Source: Bacteroidales bacterium (GTDB lineage: Bacteria; Bacteroidota; Bacteroidia; Bacteroidales; Muribaculaceae). From it: a stretch of DNA of 57,189 bases. Below are positions 42,354 to 51,054 of the stretch, in pieces. Every line of letters starts with the position of its first letter. Position 1 is the first letter of the stretch. Below the pieces are notes generated by a model. That model ran no database searches and was not told the origin of the DNA. It was given only the letters and a program-made list of their open reading frames with translations. Both the position numbers and the translations under genes were made by a program. The DNA lies in contig SFEA01000013.1 in NCBI GenBank assembly GCA_004557385.1, forward strand, positions 1 to 57,189, given 5' to 3'.

Positions 42354-42470
42354 ATGCTTATGGGCGTGATGCATGCAAATGCAGCAACTGCTGCCGAACA
42401 GCCGTCGGCGCAAATCAAACTCGCCATCGACGCACAGCAACAGGCCCCACATACAACTCAAATTTTCTGA
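42354..42470 (+). pseudogene. Fragment resembling the start of a secreted protein
   Basis: A 38-codon frame starts MLMGVMHANAATAAEQPSAQ, like the end of a signal peptide with its cleavage region, continues QIKLAIDAQQQAP and stops in an AT-rich TTTTCTGA-rich region. GC content rises locally over this stretch. It looks like the 5' remnant of a deleted gene, but it is short and could be chance. Confidence 0.3.
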
Positions 42471-42703
42471 TAGTAAGTTACGCCAGCTAAACCACAGATT
42501 TTTCTGACGCAATTCAAGATTCCTGATATACCGAAGTTTTTCTGACACATCAGATTGCTTCCCTTGACACTACGCAGCCCTGACAGAGCCACAATCCCGC
42601 TCCGCCAGGGCTGCCCGCGTTTTCCAAAAATCAGCCATTGCGCTTTTTGTGTAACGCAATTTACGCAATACATCCACCTGTGGCGGGAAACGGGGCGAAA
42701 TAA

Positions 42704-42735
42704 AGCCCAAGGACGGCGTTTTGGTTCCTTGGGCT
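42704..42735 (-). terminator. Hairpin after deoC
   Basis: AGCCCAAGGA (42704-42713) and TCCTTGGGCT (42726-42735) form a perfect 10-bp stem with a 12-base loop, 41 bases beyond the deoC stop. In the leftward direction TTTATTTCGC follows, so it can serve as terminator for the deoC operon. Confidence 0.55.
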
Positions 42736-42776
42736 GCGTGGATATCATTCAGGGCGCGAAAACGCGCGTATGAGGC

Positions 42777-43676
42777 TTAAAATGGCTTTGCAGCCTCGCC
42801 TGTGATGTCAGCGAAGAGGTTGTTGGCAAGGCTCGATGCTCCGATGCGGAAATATTCGTTGGTGAGCCACTTCTCGCCAAGCACTTCTTTGACGATGGTG
42901 TAATACTTCACGGCGTCGGCGCTGGTGCGAATGCCACCCGAGGCTTTGAAGCCCACCATGCGGCCGCATTTCTCGTAGTATTCCTTGATGCATTGGCACA
43001 TCACATAGGCAGCCTCGACGGTTGCACCTTCGTAGATCTTGCCAGTAGATGTCTTGATGAAATCGGCACCCGAATACATCGACAGAATCGACGCTGCACG
43101 AATGTTGGCAGCAGTCTTGAGCAATCCGGTTTCGAGAATCACTTTGAGGTGTGCTTCGCGGTCGCCAGCCTTAGCAGAGTGCTTTATTTCGGCTATTTCG
43201 TCGGCAACTTCTTCGTAAGCGCCATCAACGAAATAGTTCACCGGGAACACGATGTCCACCTCGTCGGCGCCGTCGGCAACGGCAAGCGCGGTTTCAACGG
43301 TTTTCACCTCCAAGCGAGCTTGCGACGATGGGAAGTTAGCAGAGCAAACAGCCACGTTCACCTCCGAAACATCGAGGTTTTCGCGCACCACCTCGGCAAA
43401 CTTCGAGTAAACGCAAATGGCAGCCACGTTAGGGTAGCCGGGATAGTTGTTTTCAAACTCATTGACGCGCTGAGTGAATGCAGCCACCGAGCGTTCGCTG
43501 TCGTCGGTGCTCAGCGTGGTGAGGTCGATGCAGTTGAGCAGAAAGCGATACACCTCGTTGGTGGCGTTTTCGGCGCAATGCTTTTCGAGCAATTCGTTCA
43601 CGGCAGCTTTAACGGCGGCATCGTCGGTGGTCACCTTGCTGCTTTCGATGGTTTGCAGATATTTGTTTGATTCCAT
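42777..43676 (-). CDS. deoC: Deoxyribose-phosphate aldolase
   Basis: This 299-residue class I aldolase splits 2-deoxyribose 5-phosphate into glyceraldehyde 3-phosphate and acetaldehyde in nucleoside breakdown. The Schiff-base lysine is Lys208 in DFIKTSTGK, the second active-site lysine is Lys244 in VGFKASGGI, and EVDIVFPVNYF lies upstream. It is of the longer Bacteroidota form, with about 40 extra N-terminal residues compared with the E. coli enzyme. It ends a leftward block, 25 bases after the MazG-like gene, and is followed by a terminator hairpin. Confidence 0.95.
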   Translation of the reverse strand: MESNKYLQTIESSKVTTDDAAVKAAVNELLEKHCAENATNEVYRFLLNCIDLTTLSTDDSERSVAAFTQRVNEFENNYPGYPNVAAICVYSKFAEVVRENLDVSEVNVAVCSANFPSSQARLEVKTVETALAVADGADEVDIVFPVNYFVDGAYEEVADEIAEIKHSAKAGDREAHLKVILETGLLKTAANIRAASILSMYSGADFIKTSTGKIYEGATVEAAYVMCQCIKEYYEKCGRMVGFKASGGIRTSADAVKYYTIVKEVLGEKWLTNEYFRIGASSLANNLFADITGEAAKPF

Positions 43677-43701
43677 AGTTCTATATTTTTTAATTGGTTT
43701 A

Positions 43702-44043
43702 TTACTCTTTGTTATTCAGTTTAGGGTTATTGATATGCCGCGTGCAGTCGCGGGCGGTTTTCTTAGCCAGATTGGCGCGAAACGCCTCGGTGATGTCGAC
43801 GCCGGTTTGGTTGGCAATGCACATAAGCACCCACAGCACATCGGCAAGTTCGTCGGCAAGCACCTTGTCGTCGCCGGGTTTGCACGATTGGTCGCCATAG
43901 CGACGCGCCATCACGCGAGCCACCTCACCCACTTCCTCGGTAAGAATCGCCATATTGGTGAGTTCGCTGAAGTAGCGCACACCGTAGGTCTTTATCCATT
44001 GGTCGACCAGCTCCTGTGCCTCTTTGATTGTCATAGCATACAA
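43702..44043 (-). CDS. MazG-like nucleotide pyrophosphohydrolase
   Basis: This 113-residue all-alpha NTP-PPase carries the metal-binding EExxE (TEEVGEVAR) and ExxD (DELADVLW) patterns of the MazG superfamily. Such enzymes hydrolyse nucleoside triphosphates to monophosphates, and small forms of this type act as house-cleaning enzymes. The substrate is unknown. The ATG at 44043 is two bases beyond the dtd stop; an in-frame ATG at 44034 is an alternative. Its place between dtd and deoC suggests co-transcription with nucleotide and tRNA quality genes. Confidence 0.9.
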   Translation of the reverse strand: MYAMTIKEAQELVDQWIKTYGVRYFSELTNMAILTEEVGEVARVMARRYGDQSCKPGDDKVLADELADVLWVLMCIANQTGVDITEAFRANLAKKTARDCTRHINNPKLNNKE

Positions 44044-44045
44044 AA

Positions 44046-44498
44046 TTACTCTTTTAATTTCGAATCTACAATAATGGTCACCGGACCATCGTTGATTAAT
44101 TCAACTTTCATATCGGCGCCAAACACGCCTTTCTTCACAGTTTTGCCGGTGATATTCTGCAATTCCATGCAAAAGCCGTCGTAGAGGGGCACAGCCAAGT
44201 CGTGACCTGCAGCGTGGATATACGACGGACGATTGCCCTTCTTGGTGGAAGCGTTGAGCGTGAATTGGCTCACGGCAAGAATCTCGCCGTCGACGTCCAT
44301 CACACTGCGGTTCATCACTCCGTTTTCGTCGTCGAAAATGCGCATATTGGCAGCCTTGGCGGCAAGCCACTGCATGTCGGGCACGGTGTCGGCTTCGCGC
44401 ACGCCCACCAGTATCATCAGCCCCTTGCCGATTGAGCTAACCACCTGATTATCAATCGCTACCGATGCTCGAAGCACCCGTTGTATCACTATTCTCAT
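44046..44498 (-). CDS. dtd: D-aminoacyl-tRNA deacylase
   Basis: This 150-residue enzyme removes D-amino acids (and glycine mischarged on tRNA-Ala) from tRNAs. Visible are the start MRIVIQRVLRASV, the cross-subunit active-site motif SQFTL near residue 77 and the C-terminal GPVT (NDGPVTIIVDS). Length is standard. Its first 47 bases overlap the 3' end of uvrC, so the two genes are tightly linked. Confidence 0.95.
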   Translation of the reverse strand: MRIVIQRVLRASVAIDNQVVSSIGKGLMILVGVREADTVPDMQWLAAKAANMRIFDDENGVMNRSVMDVDGEILAVSQFTLNASTKKGNRPSYIHAAGHDLAVPLYDGFCMELQNITGKTVKKGVFGADMKVELINDGPVTIIVDSKLKE

Positions 44499-46317
44499 TG
44501 TCTTTATCTGTTATTAATCCGTTGGTTTTCAACACGTTAATCACCAATTCAGCCTTTTTTGCACCAATCACGCCTGCCACCTCGTCGAATCCCGCTTCAG
44601 CCACTCGTTTCATGCTCTTGAAATGCTTGATGAGCGCCTCGTGAGTTTTCGGACCCAAGCCTTTCACGCCGTCGAACAAGGTGCTCAGCTGGCTGTGACT
44701 ACGGCGGTTGCGGTGATGGGTGATGCCAAAGCGGTGCGCCTCGTCGCGCAGATGCTGCACCACACGCAGCGACTCGCTGTTCTTGTCGATATAGAGCGGA
44801 ATGCTGTCGCCGGGGAAATAGATTTCCTCGAGCCGTTTGGCAATGCCCACAAGCGCCACACGCCCGCGTATGCCCATGGCATCGAAAGCCTCAACGGCAG
44901 CGCTCAACTGACCCTTGCCGCCGTCGACAACCACCAGTTGCGGCAGCTCCTCGCCCTCCTCCATCAGGCGGGTGTAACGGCGCGTGAGTACCTCCTTCAT
45001 CGAAGCGAAATCGTCAGGTCCTTCCACCGTCTTGATGTTGAAATGGCGATAGTCCTTTTTCGATGGTTTGGCGTTGCGAAACACCACGCACGAAGCAACA
45101 GGATTGGTGCCTTGAATGTTCGAGTTATCGAAACACTCCACGTGTCGCGGCAACTCCTTCAGACGGAAATCGCGCTGCATGGTGGTGAGCGTGCGCATCA
45201 CTCGTTGGTCGGGGTTGAGCTTCTCCATACGTTTGAGTTTATCCACCTTGAATTGCTTGGCGTTTTGCAGCGACAGCTCGAGCAACTTGCGCTTGTCGCC
45301 ACGCTGCGGAATCACAAAATGCACGTTCTCGAACTCGGCATCGGGAACCACCGACACAAGCACGTCTTTCAGCTGCAAGGCAAAGCGTTCGCGCAACTCG
45401 TCGACGGCTATCGACATCAGTTCCTCGTCGGATTCATCGAGCCGAGTCTTATATTCCAGCGTAAGCGTCTTAACAATCGAGCCATTGCGCACATGCATGA
45501 AATTCACATAAGCCGAATCGTCGTCGCGCAGCAAACTGAACACGTCGACGTTGTGCAACTGCTGGTTCACAACCTCGCTCTTGGCACGATACTTTTCGAT
45601 GAGCAGATATTTTTCTTTGAGAGCCTGCGCTTCCTCGAAGCGCAATTCGCCTGCCAGCCGCGTCATCTCAGCCATCAGGTGCTCGGTGAGTTCGCGCGTG
45701 TCGCCATTGAGAATCTTCTTGATTCCTTCGATATATTCGGCATAACGCTCCACCGACACCAACCCACGGCAGCAGCCCTCGCAATTGTGAATATGGTATT
45801 GCAGACACAGCGAAGTTTTTCCACGTGAAATGGTTTCGGCAGTGATTGAGTGAGCACAGGTGCGAATGGGATATATTTTGCGAATCACATCAATCACCGT
45901 GCGCGCCATGTTGGAATGAGCATAGGGGCCGAACAAACGGGCGCCGCGCTCAGGCTTGTTGCGAGTGACAAAAACCCGTGGGTATGCCTCGGCAGTGACG
46001 CATATCCACGGGTACGACTTATCGTCCTTCAGCAGCACATTGTAGTGCGGCTGATATTCCTTAATCATGCTGTTCTCGAGGTGCAGAGCATCCTCCTCGG
46101 TGCGCACCACGGTGTATTGCAGGTCGGCGATGTTTCGCACGAGAATATTGGTGCGCGCCACAGTGTGCACGCGATTGAAATAGCTGCTCACGCGGCGTTT
46201 TAGATTCTTAGCCTTGCCCACATATATCACCACCCCATCTTTGTTGTAGTAGCGGTAAACGCCCGGGCTGTCGGGCAGCAGGCTAATCTTCAATTTCAGT
46301 TCATCGCTCATCGACAT
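44452..46317 (-). CDS. uvrC: Excinuclease ABC subunit UvrC
   Basis: This 621-residue nuclease makes the dual incisions in nucleotide excision repair. An N-terminal GIY-YIG domain (PGVYRYYNKDGVVIYVGKAK, about 18-37) makes the 3' cut. A UVR motif region (about 200-240) binds UvrB. The RNase H-like C-terminal domain (ECFDNSNIQGTNPVAS, VVDGGKGQLSAA) makes the 5' cut, and a helix-hairpin-helix pair ends the core (GLGPKTHEALIKHF). Length is normal. It overlaps dtd and follows apt by 51 bases. Confidence 0.97.
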   Translation of the reverse strand: MSMSDELKLKISLLPDSPGVYRYYNKDGVVIYVGKAKNLKRRVSSYFNRVHTVARTNILVRNIADLQYTVVRTEEDALHLENSMIKEYQPHYNVLLKDDKSYPWICVTAEAYPRVFVTRNKPERGARLFGPYAHSNMARTVIDVIRKIYPIRTCAHSITAETISRGKTSLCLQYHIHNCEGCCRGLVSVERYAEYIEGIKKILNGDTRELTEHLMAEMTRLAGELRFEEAQALKEKYLLIEKYRAKSEVVNQQLHNVDVFSLLRDDDSAYVNFMHVRNGSIVKTLTLEYKTRLDESDEELMSIAVDELRERFALQLKDVLVSVVPDAEFENVHFVIPQRGDKRKLLELSLQNAKQFKVDKLKRMEKLNPDQRVMRTLTTMQRDFRLKELPRHVECFDNSNIQGTNPVASCVVFRNAKPSKKDYRHFNIKTVEGPDDFASMKEVLTRRYTRLMEEGEELPQLVVVDGGKGQLSAAVEAFDAMGIRGRVALVGIAKRLEEIYFPGDSIPLYIDKNSESLRVVQHLRDEAHRFGITHHRNRRSHSQLSTLFDGVKGLGPKTHEALIKHFKSMKRVAEAGFDEVAGVIGAKKAELVINVLKTNGLITDKDNENSDTTGASSIGSD

Positions 46318-46368
46318 ATCTCAACAGCAACCATTCGGCACACTCTCAAGCACAGCATGCGAGAGCAA

Positions 46369-46902
46369 TCAATAAACAATCATCGAGTTGACAGGCACAT
46401 CAGCAGGGAAGAGTTTTCTGCCCTCGAGTGCCGAAAGTTCTACGATGAAATCGATGTAAATCTTCTTCGGGTTCATCGACTTCACCAGTTCGTAGGCAGC
46501 CAGCATGGTGCCGCCGGTAGCGAGCAAATCGTCGTGAATCACCACCACGTCGTCGGGCGTGATGGCATCGCGGTGAATCTCGATGGTGTCGGTTCCATAC
46601 TCCTTAGCATAGGTTTTGCTGATGGTGTCGGCAGGCAGTTTGCCAGGCTTGCGCAAAGGCACGAAACCGGCGCCCAGCTCGTGAGCCAAAATAGAGCCAC
46701 CGATAAAGCCGCGAGCTTCGATACCCACCACCTTGGTCACACCAAGATGTGCGTATTTTTCCTCGATGTCTTCGGCGATAATGGCAATTCCTTCGGGGTT
46801 CTTGAAGGCAGTAGTAAGGTCGCGGAACATGATACCCTTAGTAGGGAAATCAGGAATGGTTCGGATAAGGCTTTTCACCTTTTCAATTTTCTCTTTGTCC
46901 AT
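46369..46902 (-). CDS. apt: Adenine phosphoribosyltransferase
   Basis: This 177-residue purine salvage enzyme makes AMP from adenine and PRPP. The PRPP-binding loop VVVIHDDLLATGGT lies at about 119-132, IEARGFIGGSILAHELG at about 61-77 and VPLRKPGKLP near 81. Size is typical. It follows mnmG in the same direction, and the 49 bases between them contain the parS site. Confidence 0.96.
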   Translation of the reverse strand: MDKEKIEKVKSLIRTIPDFPTKGIMFRDLTTAFKNPEGIAIIAEDIEEKYAHLGVTKVVGIEARGFIGGSILAHELGAGFVPLRKPGKLPADTISKTYAKEYGTDTIEIHRDAITPDDVVVIHDDLLATGGTMLAAYELVKSMNPKKIYIDFIVELSALEGRKLFPADVPVNSMIVY

Positions 46903-46927
46903 TGTTTGGTGTTTATGTTAGTTTTTA

Positions 46928-46943
46928 TGTTTCACGTGAAACA
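46928..46943. promoter_or_regulatory. parS: parS centromere site (exact consensus)
   Basis: TGTTTCACGTGAAACA is the perfect 16-base ParB-binding palindrome conserved across bacteria (consensus TGTTNCACGTGAAACA). It lies in the 49-base gap between apt and mnmG. parS sites load the ParB partition complex and are generally near the replication origin, and mnmG is often origin-linked in other phyla. A 14/16 match is at 50953-50968. The ParA/ParB genes are not in this window. Confidence 0.88.
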
Positions 46944-46951
46944 ATTTTGAT

Positions 46952-48829
46952 TTATCTTCCTAATAATAAAAGCAATATATTAATGTCGCTTGGCGAAATA
47001 CCCGGTATTCTCGAGGCTTGTGCCACGGTGTCGGGGTCGATGCGTTCGAGCTTCTGCCGAGCCTCGGTGCTGAGCGCTTTCACGTCGGAATAAACAATTT
47101 TTCCGCGTAATTTCAGGTTTTCGAGGCGCTGAATCTTGTCGGCAATCACTCGTTCGCGTTCGATATACCCCTGGTACTTTATTAGTATCTCAGCGGCTTC
47201 GATTATCTCGTCGCGGCGAGCGTCTTCGAGGGCAGCGAGGCGTTCGGCAAGCGGCTCAACCATAGTGGCAAGAATCTTTATTGTGAGCTGAGGACGCAGA
47301 ATCAAATCGTAGAGCTTTGTGCCCTGCTTGAGCGTGGGCAGCCCTTCGCGTTCGAGCATGGGGTTGATGATGCTTGCCTTGATTGAAAATTCCTTGGCAA
47401 ATTCCACAATTCCCTCGATTTGCCGACGCTTGCTAAGCATCAGTTCATAGCGCTGTTCGGTTGCCAAACCGAGTTTATAGCTGCGTTCGGTGAGACGCAT
47501 GTCGGCATCGTCCTGACGAAGCAAGATGCGATATTCGGCACGCGAGGTGAACATGCGATATGGCTCGTCAACACCCTTTGTGACCAAATCGTCGATTAAA
47601 ACGCCAATATACGCCTCGTCGCGACCGAGCACAAACGGTTCGCCGCCCACCACATTCTGGTGAGCATTGATGCCAGCCACAAGTCCCTGCCCTGCGGCTT
47701 CCTCATAGCCGGTGGTGCCGTTCACCTGACCGGCGAAAAAGAGGTTCTTCACGCGCTTGGTTTCGAGGGTGTGATTGAGCTGCGTAGGGTCGAAGAAATC
47801 GTATTCGATTGCATAGCCCGGGCGATAAATCTGCATATCGGCAAACGCTGGAATGCGCTTCAAGGCATCAAACTGGATGCGCCACGGAAGCGACGACGAG
47901 AAGCCGTTGAGATACATCTCATGGGTGGTTTCACCTTCCGGCTCGATGAACAGCTGATGCTCAGTTTTATCAGCAAACGTCACTATTTTGGTTTCGATGC
48001 TGGGGCAATAACGCGGACCAATCGAGGTGATTTGTCCATTGAACAGCGGCGATTCGGGCAGCCCGTCACGCAGCACAGTGTGCACATCTTCATTGGTGTA
48101 GACGATATAGCACGAGCGCTGCTTGAGCTTGCGCTCCACGTCGGGCAGGAACGAGAACTTGTGGAAATCGTCGTCGCCCTGCTGCTCGGTGGTGAGCGCA
48201 TAGTTGATTGTACGACCGTCGATGCGCACCGGCGTACCGGTCTTCATGCGGTCGGTAGCGAAGCCTAATTCGCGTAATTGTTCGGTGATTCCGTGGCTTG
48301 CAGGCTCCGAAATGCGGCCGCCCTGCATCTTCACGGGTCCGATGTGCATGAGTCCGTTGAGGAATGTGCCGGCAGTGAGCACCACAGCCTTAGCACGGAA
48401 TTCAACGCCCACCGACGTGCGTACGCCACACACCACACCATCTTCGATGAGCAGGTGGTCGACCGAATCTTGCCACATGTATAGGTTAGGAGTGTTCTCA
48501 ACCGTTTTACGCCATTCCTCCATGAAACGCATACGGTCGGCTTGCGCCCGCGGGCTCCACATGGCAGGGCCCTTGCTGCGGTTGAGCATACGGAACTGTA
48601 TTGAGGCAAGGTCGGTGACGATGCCCATCTGACCGCCTAAAGCGTCGATTTCGCGCACAATCTGCCCCTTGGCGATACCGCCCACGGCAGGGTTACAACT
48701 CATTTGTGCAATCTTGTTCATATCCATTGTTATGAGCAATGTCTGCGAACCCAGATTAGCAGCAGCGCAAGCAGCCTCGCATCCCGCATGACCGGCGCCA
48801 ATCACTATTACATCATAACTGAATTTCAT
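46952..48829 (-). CDS. mnmG: tRNA uridine-5-carboxymethylaminomethyl modification enzyme MnmG
   Basis: This 625-residue FAD protein (GidA) works with MnmE to form the (carboxymethyl)aminomethyl group at C5 of wobble uridine 34. The FAD loop GAGHAGCEAACAAANLG lies at about 11-28, with CNPAVGGIAKGQIVREIDAL at about 46-65, GTFLNGLMHIG and the C-terminal GIPGISPSD-like RIPGISPSDINIL. It overlaps ybeY by four bases (ATGA) and precedes apt, with parS beyond its stop. Confidence 0.97.
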   Translation of the reverse strand: MKFSYDVIVIGAGHAGCEAACAAANLGSQTLLITMDMNKIAQMSCNPAVGGIAKGQIVREIDALGGQMGIVTDLASIQFRMLNRSKGPAMWSPRAQADRMRFMEEWRKTVENTPNLYMWQDSVDHLLIEDGVVCGVRTSVGVEFRAKAVVLTAGTFLNGLMHIGPVKMQGGRISEPASHGITEQLRELGFATDRMKTGTPVRIDGRTINYALTTEQQGDDDFHKFSFLPDVERKLKQRSCYIVYTNEDVHTVLRDGLPESPLFNGQITSIGPRYCPSIETKIVTFADKTEHQLFIEPEGETTHEMYLNGFSSSLPWRIQFDALKRIPAFADMQIYRPGYAIEYDFFDPTQLNHTLETKRVKNLFFAGQVNGTTGYEEAAGQGLVAGINAHQNVVGGEPFVLGRDEAYIGVLIDDLVTKGVDEPYRMFTSRAEYRILLRQDDADMRLTERSYKLGLATEQRYELMLSKRRQIEGIVEFAKEFSIKASIINPMLEREGLPTLKQGTKLYDLILRPQLTIKILATMVEPLAERLAALEDARRDEIIEAAEILIKYQGYIERERVIADKIQRLENLKLRGKIVYSDVKALSTEARQKLERIDPDTVAQASRIPGISPSDINILLLLLGR

Positions 48830-49263
48830 AATTCAAACACATTATTTGGCAATATGGCAAGCGCATCATTCTCATGAGCTTCCATGATTTCGCGCTCGCC
48901 GGGTCCCTTATCGTTAATGCCGCACAAATGAAGTACGCCATGAATCACAACACGCATAAGTTCCTCATTATAAGCACGTTGAAATAATTCGGCATTACTT
49001 TTCACCGTATCCAGCGAAATGAACATGTCGCCACTGATGCGCTTGTGCGAACTATAGTCGAACGTGATTATATCGGTGAAGTAGTCGTGATTGAGAAACT
49101 GGCGGTTAACCTCGATGATGCGGTCGTCGCTGCAAAAGATGTAGGTCAACGGACCCACAACCCTATTGTGGTTGCGTGCCACCTGCTTAATCCACTCATT
49201 CACAGCCAATTGATTAAAAATTGGCAACTCAGTTTGCTGAGCTAAATAAGTAATTTCTGTCAT
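48826..49263 (-). CDS. ybeY: rRNA maturation endonuclease YbeY
   Basis: This 145-residue metal-dependent RNase takes part in 16S rRNA 3' maturation and ribosome quality control. The metal motif appears as HGVLHLCGINDK near residue 109, a Bacteroidota form of HGxLHLxGYDH in which the third ligand must come from the following DKGPGE region. The N-terminal DRIIEVNRQFLNHDYFTDII segment is typical. A TATCTTTG -7 box (minus strand, 49276-49269) lies five bases before the ATG. It overlaps mnmG by four bases. Confidence 0.94.
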   Translation of the reverse strand: MTEITYLAQQTELPIFNQLAVNEWIKQVARNHNRVVGPLTYIFCSDDRIIEVNRQFLNHDYFTDIITFDYSSHKRISGDMFISLDTVKSNAELFQRAYNEELMRVVIHGVLHLCGINDKGPGEREIMEAHENDALAILPNNVFEL

Positions 49264-49268
49264 ATCTA

Positions 49269-49276
49269 CAAAGATA
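49269..49276 (-). promoter_or_regulatory. -7 box in front of ybeY
   Basis: TATCTTTG on the minus strand matches the Bacteroidota -7 element TAnnTTTG exactly and ends five bases before the ybeY ATG. A convincing -33 partner is not visible, so this is a single-box match, although the upstream hairpin at 49318-49346 would make a new promoter necessary here. Confidence 0.4.
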
Positions 49277-49317
49277 GATGTTTTAATCGGGTTTTTGATT
49301 CACTCGCCGAAAATAAA

Positions 49318-49346
49318 TTGCCGATAATTTGTGCAATTATCGGCAA
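49318..49346 (-). terminator. Terminator between spmAB-like gene and ybeY
   Basis: TTGCCGATAATT (49318-49329) and AATTATCGGCAA (49335-49346) form a perfect 12-bp stem with a 5-base loop, and in the leftward direction TTTATTTTCGG follows. A second hairpin, GCGGCT-CAA-AGCCGC (49350-49364), precedes it. Together they end the transcript of the SpmAB-like gene. Confidence 0.75.
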
Positions 49347-49409
49347 CCAGCGGCTCAAAGCCGCGTGAATATCGTATGTAGCAGAGAGGTGGCTATACCC
49401 CTCACGTCA

Positions 49410-50639
49410 TTATCCAAAGAAGAAATAAGCCACCATAATAGCGGCGATGCTGCCCACAACATCGGCAAACAAGGCAAACGGCACTGCATAGCGCGTTTTC
49501 TTCACCCCTACACTGCCGAAGTAAACGGCAAGGATATAGAATGTGGTGTCGGTGGCACCCTGCAAGCACGACGAAACGCGGCCCACAAACGAGTCGGCGC
49601 CGAAAGTGTTCATGGCGTCAACCATCATTCCACGCGACCCGCTACCGCTCAACGGCTTCATCAGCGCCGTTGGCAACGAGCCCACCCACTCGGTGTCGAA
49701 GCCCATGGCTGCCACGGCTTGCGTAACCCAGTCGACGAGCACCGTCATGGCGCCTGATGCACGAAAACACCCGATTGCCACGAGTATTGCCACCAGATAC
49801 GGAATAATCATCACAGCGGTCTTAAAACCGTCCTTGGCGCCTTCGATAAACGCGTCGTAGACGTTGATGCGCTTGATTACGCCGCTCAGCAGAAACGACA
49901 CAATCACCGTGAGCAGGATGAAGTTGGCAAAGAAGCTCGAATAGGTTTGAATGTCTTCCTGCGAAAGCCTCGAGAAGAAATACACCACCCCGCCGATGAA
50001 GGCAATCATGCCAAAGCCGAAAGCAAGAAGCACCTTGTCGATTTTGATGCGCTGCTTTATGCACAAGGCAAGCACGCCAGCCAGCGTGGCTATGGTGGTG
50101 GCTATGAGAATCGGCACAAACACGTCGGTGGGATTTGCCGCACCGCATTGCGCACGATACATCATCACTCCAATCGGAATAAGGCACAACCCCGAGGAGT
50201 TAAGAATCAGGAACATGAGCATAGCGTCGGTGGCAGTGTCCTTCTCGGTGTTGATTGACTGCAACTCCTGCATCGCCTTCAAGCCGAGCGGCGTGGCTGC
50301 GTTGTCGAGCCCGAGCATGTTAGCCGACACATTCATGAATATTGCACCCAGAGCCGGATGGTTTTTCGGCACCGACGGAAACAGGCGCGTGAATAGCGGT
50401 CCGATGAGCTTGCCAAAAAACGCGATGATTCCGCCGCGCTCACCAATCTTCATCAAACCCATCCACAGCGAAAGGATGCCTGTGAGTCCTATTGAAATTT
50501 CAAACGCCTGCGCCGACGAGTTGAACGCGGCGTTCATAATGTCGCTCCATATCGACAGGTTTCCGTTAATCGCCGTGTCGACCAACGCAACGACAAACGT
50601 GATGAGAAAGAAAGCGACCCAAATGTAATTTAATACCAT
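49410..50639 (-). CDS. Fused SpmA/SpmB-like membrane protein (nucleoside recognition/Gate domain)
   Basis: This 409-residue inner-membrane protein has about ten helices and two Gate domains, one in each half. The N-terminal half (GLMKIGERGGIIAFFGKLIG, NVSANMLGLDNAATPLGLKA) resembles SpmA. The C-terminal half (MIIPYLVAILVAIGCFRASG, LPTALMKPLSGSGSRG) resembles SpmB. In spore formers these are separate proteins linked to spore dehydration; in Bacteroidota the fused form has no known role and may transport small molecules. The gene is probably transcribed alone, because a terminator follows. Confidence 0.88.
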   Translation of the reverse strand: MVLNYIWVAFFLITFVVALVDTAINGNLSIWSDIMNAAFNSSAQAFEISIGLTGILSLWMGLMKIGERGGIIAFFGKLIGPLFTRLFPSVPKNHPALGAIFMNVSANMLGLDNAATPLGLKAMQELQSINTEKDTATDAMLMFLILNSSGLCLIPIGVMMYRAQCGAANPTDVFVPILIATTIATLAGVLALCIKQRIKIDKVLLAFGFGMIAFIGGVVYFFSRLSQEDIQTYSSFFANFILLTVIVSFLLSGVIKRINVYDAFIEGAKDGFKTAVMIIPYLVAILVAIGCFRASGAMTVLVDWVTQAVAAMGFDTEWVGSLPTALMKPLSGSGSRGMMVDAMNTFGADSFVGRVSSCLQGATDTTFYILAVYFGSVGVKKTRYAVPFALFADVVGSIAAIMVAYFFFG

Positions 50640-50952
50640 ATATTTGAAATTTGATTACTCTCTACTTTTATGCAAAAAACAAAGAATAACACATTAAACT
50701 ACAAATTTACGCAAAATCTCACTAAACCAACGGTTTTTAGCCGAAAAAAAGAAAAACACCTAATCCGAAATTTTTCTGACGATTTTTGCAAAACAGCATT
50801 TTCCGATACAAACAACTATTTATCAGGCATTTAAGCCAAACCAAACTGCTTGAGAATTGAAAATTCAGCAAGGACATGGGCAATCGGTTGGATTTTTTAG
50901 AAAAATAAACGGCATTTTTTCGCATCGGACTGATGCTGAGCAGCGCTATCGT

Positions 50953-50968
50953 GTTTTCACGTGAAACA
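50953..50968. promoter_or_regulatory. Near-consensus parS site
   Basis: GTTTTCACGTGAAACA matches 14 of 16 positions of parS, including the whole CACGTG core and the entire right half. It lies in a non-coding gap 4 kb from the exact site at 46928, and parS sites usually occur in clusters. Confidence 0.55.
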
Positions 50969-51025
50969 ATGGCTGCAAAAGCCGTCGGTGCCGAACCGAG
51001 AAAAATTTTGTCATCGGCAATCATT

Positions 51026-51054
51026 TTTGCTTACAACAATAATTTGTAACTTTG
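51026..51054 (+). promoter_or_regulatory. Promoter of CapA-like gene
   Basis: TAACTTTG at 51047-51054 is an exact -7 box. TTTG at 51026-51029 is the likely -33 element with a 17-base spacer, slightly short. The ATG at 51100 lies 45 bases downstream. Confidence 0.45.

Larger units (their letters stand above)
41976..42776. other. Intergenic region with tandem repeat and gene fragment
   Basis: This 801-base gap contains four 11-base units (41987-42030), AT-rich DNA to about 42340, a 38-codon secreted-protein fragment (42354-42470), scattered TTTTTCTGAC motifs (near 42477-42550), an inverted CAGCCCTG/CAGGGCTG pair around 42579-42609, and the hairpin at 42704-42735. The two minus-strand frames across it (42270-42548, 42458-42748) show no gene-like features. 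Confidence 0.6.

Noticed and set aside
42270..42748. Two minus-strand frames between the plug-domain gene and deoC
   Set aside because: They are Cys/Trp-rich translations of repeat motifs and hairpins with no coding pattern.
45817..45832. Third parS-like CACGTG site inside uvrC
   Set aside because: It matches only 12 of 16 positions and lies in coding sequence, so chance is a sufficient explanation.
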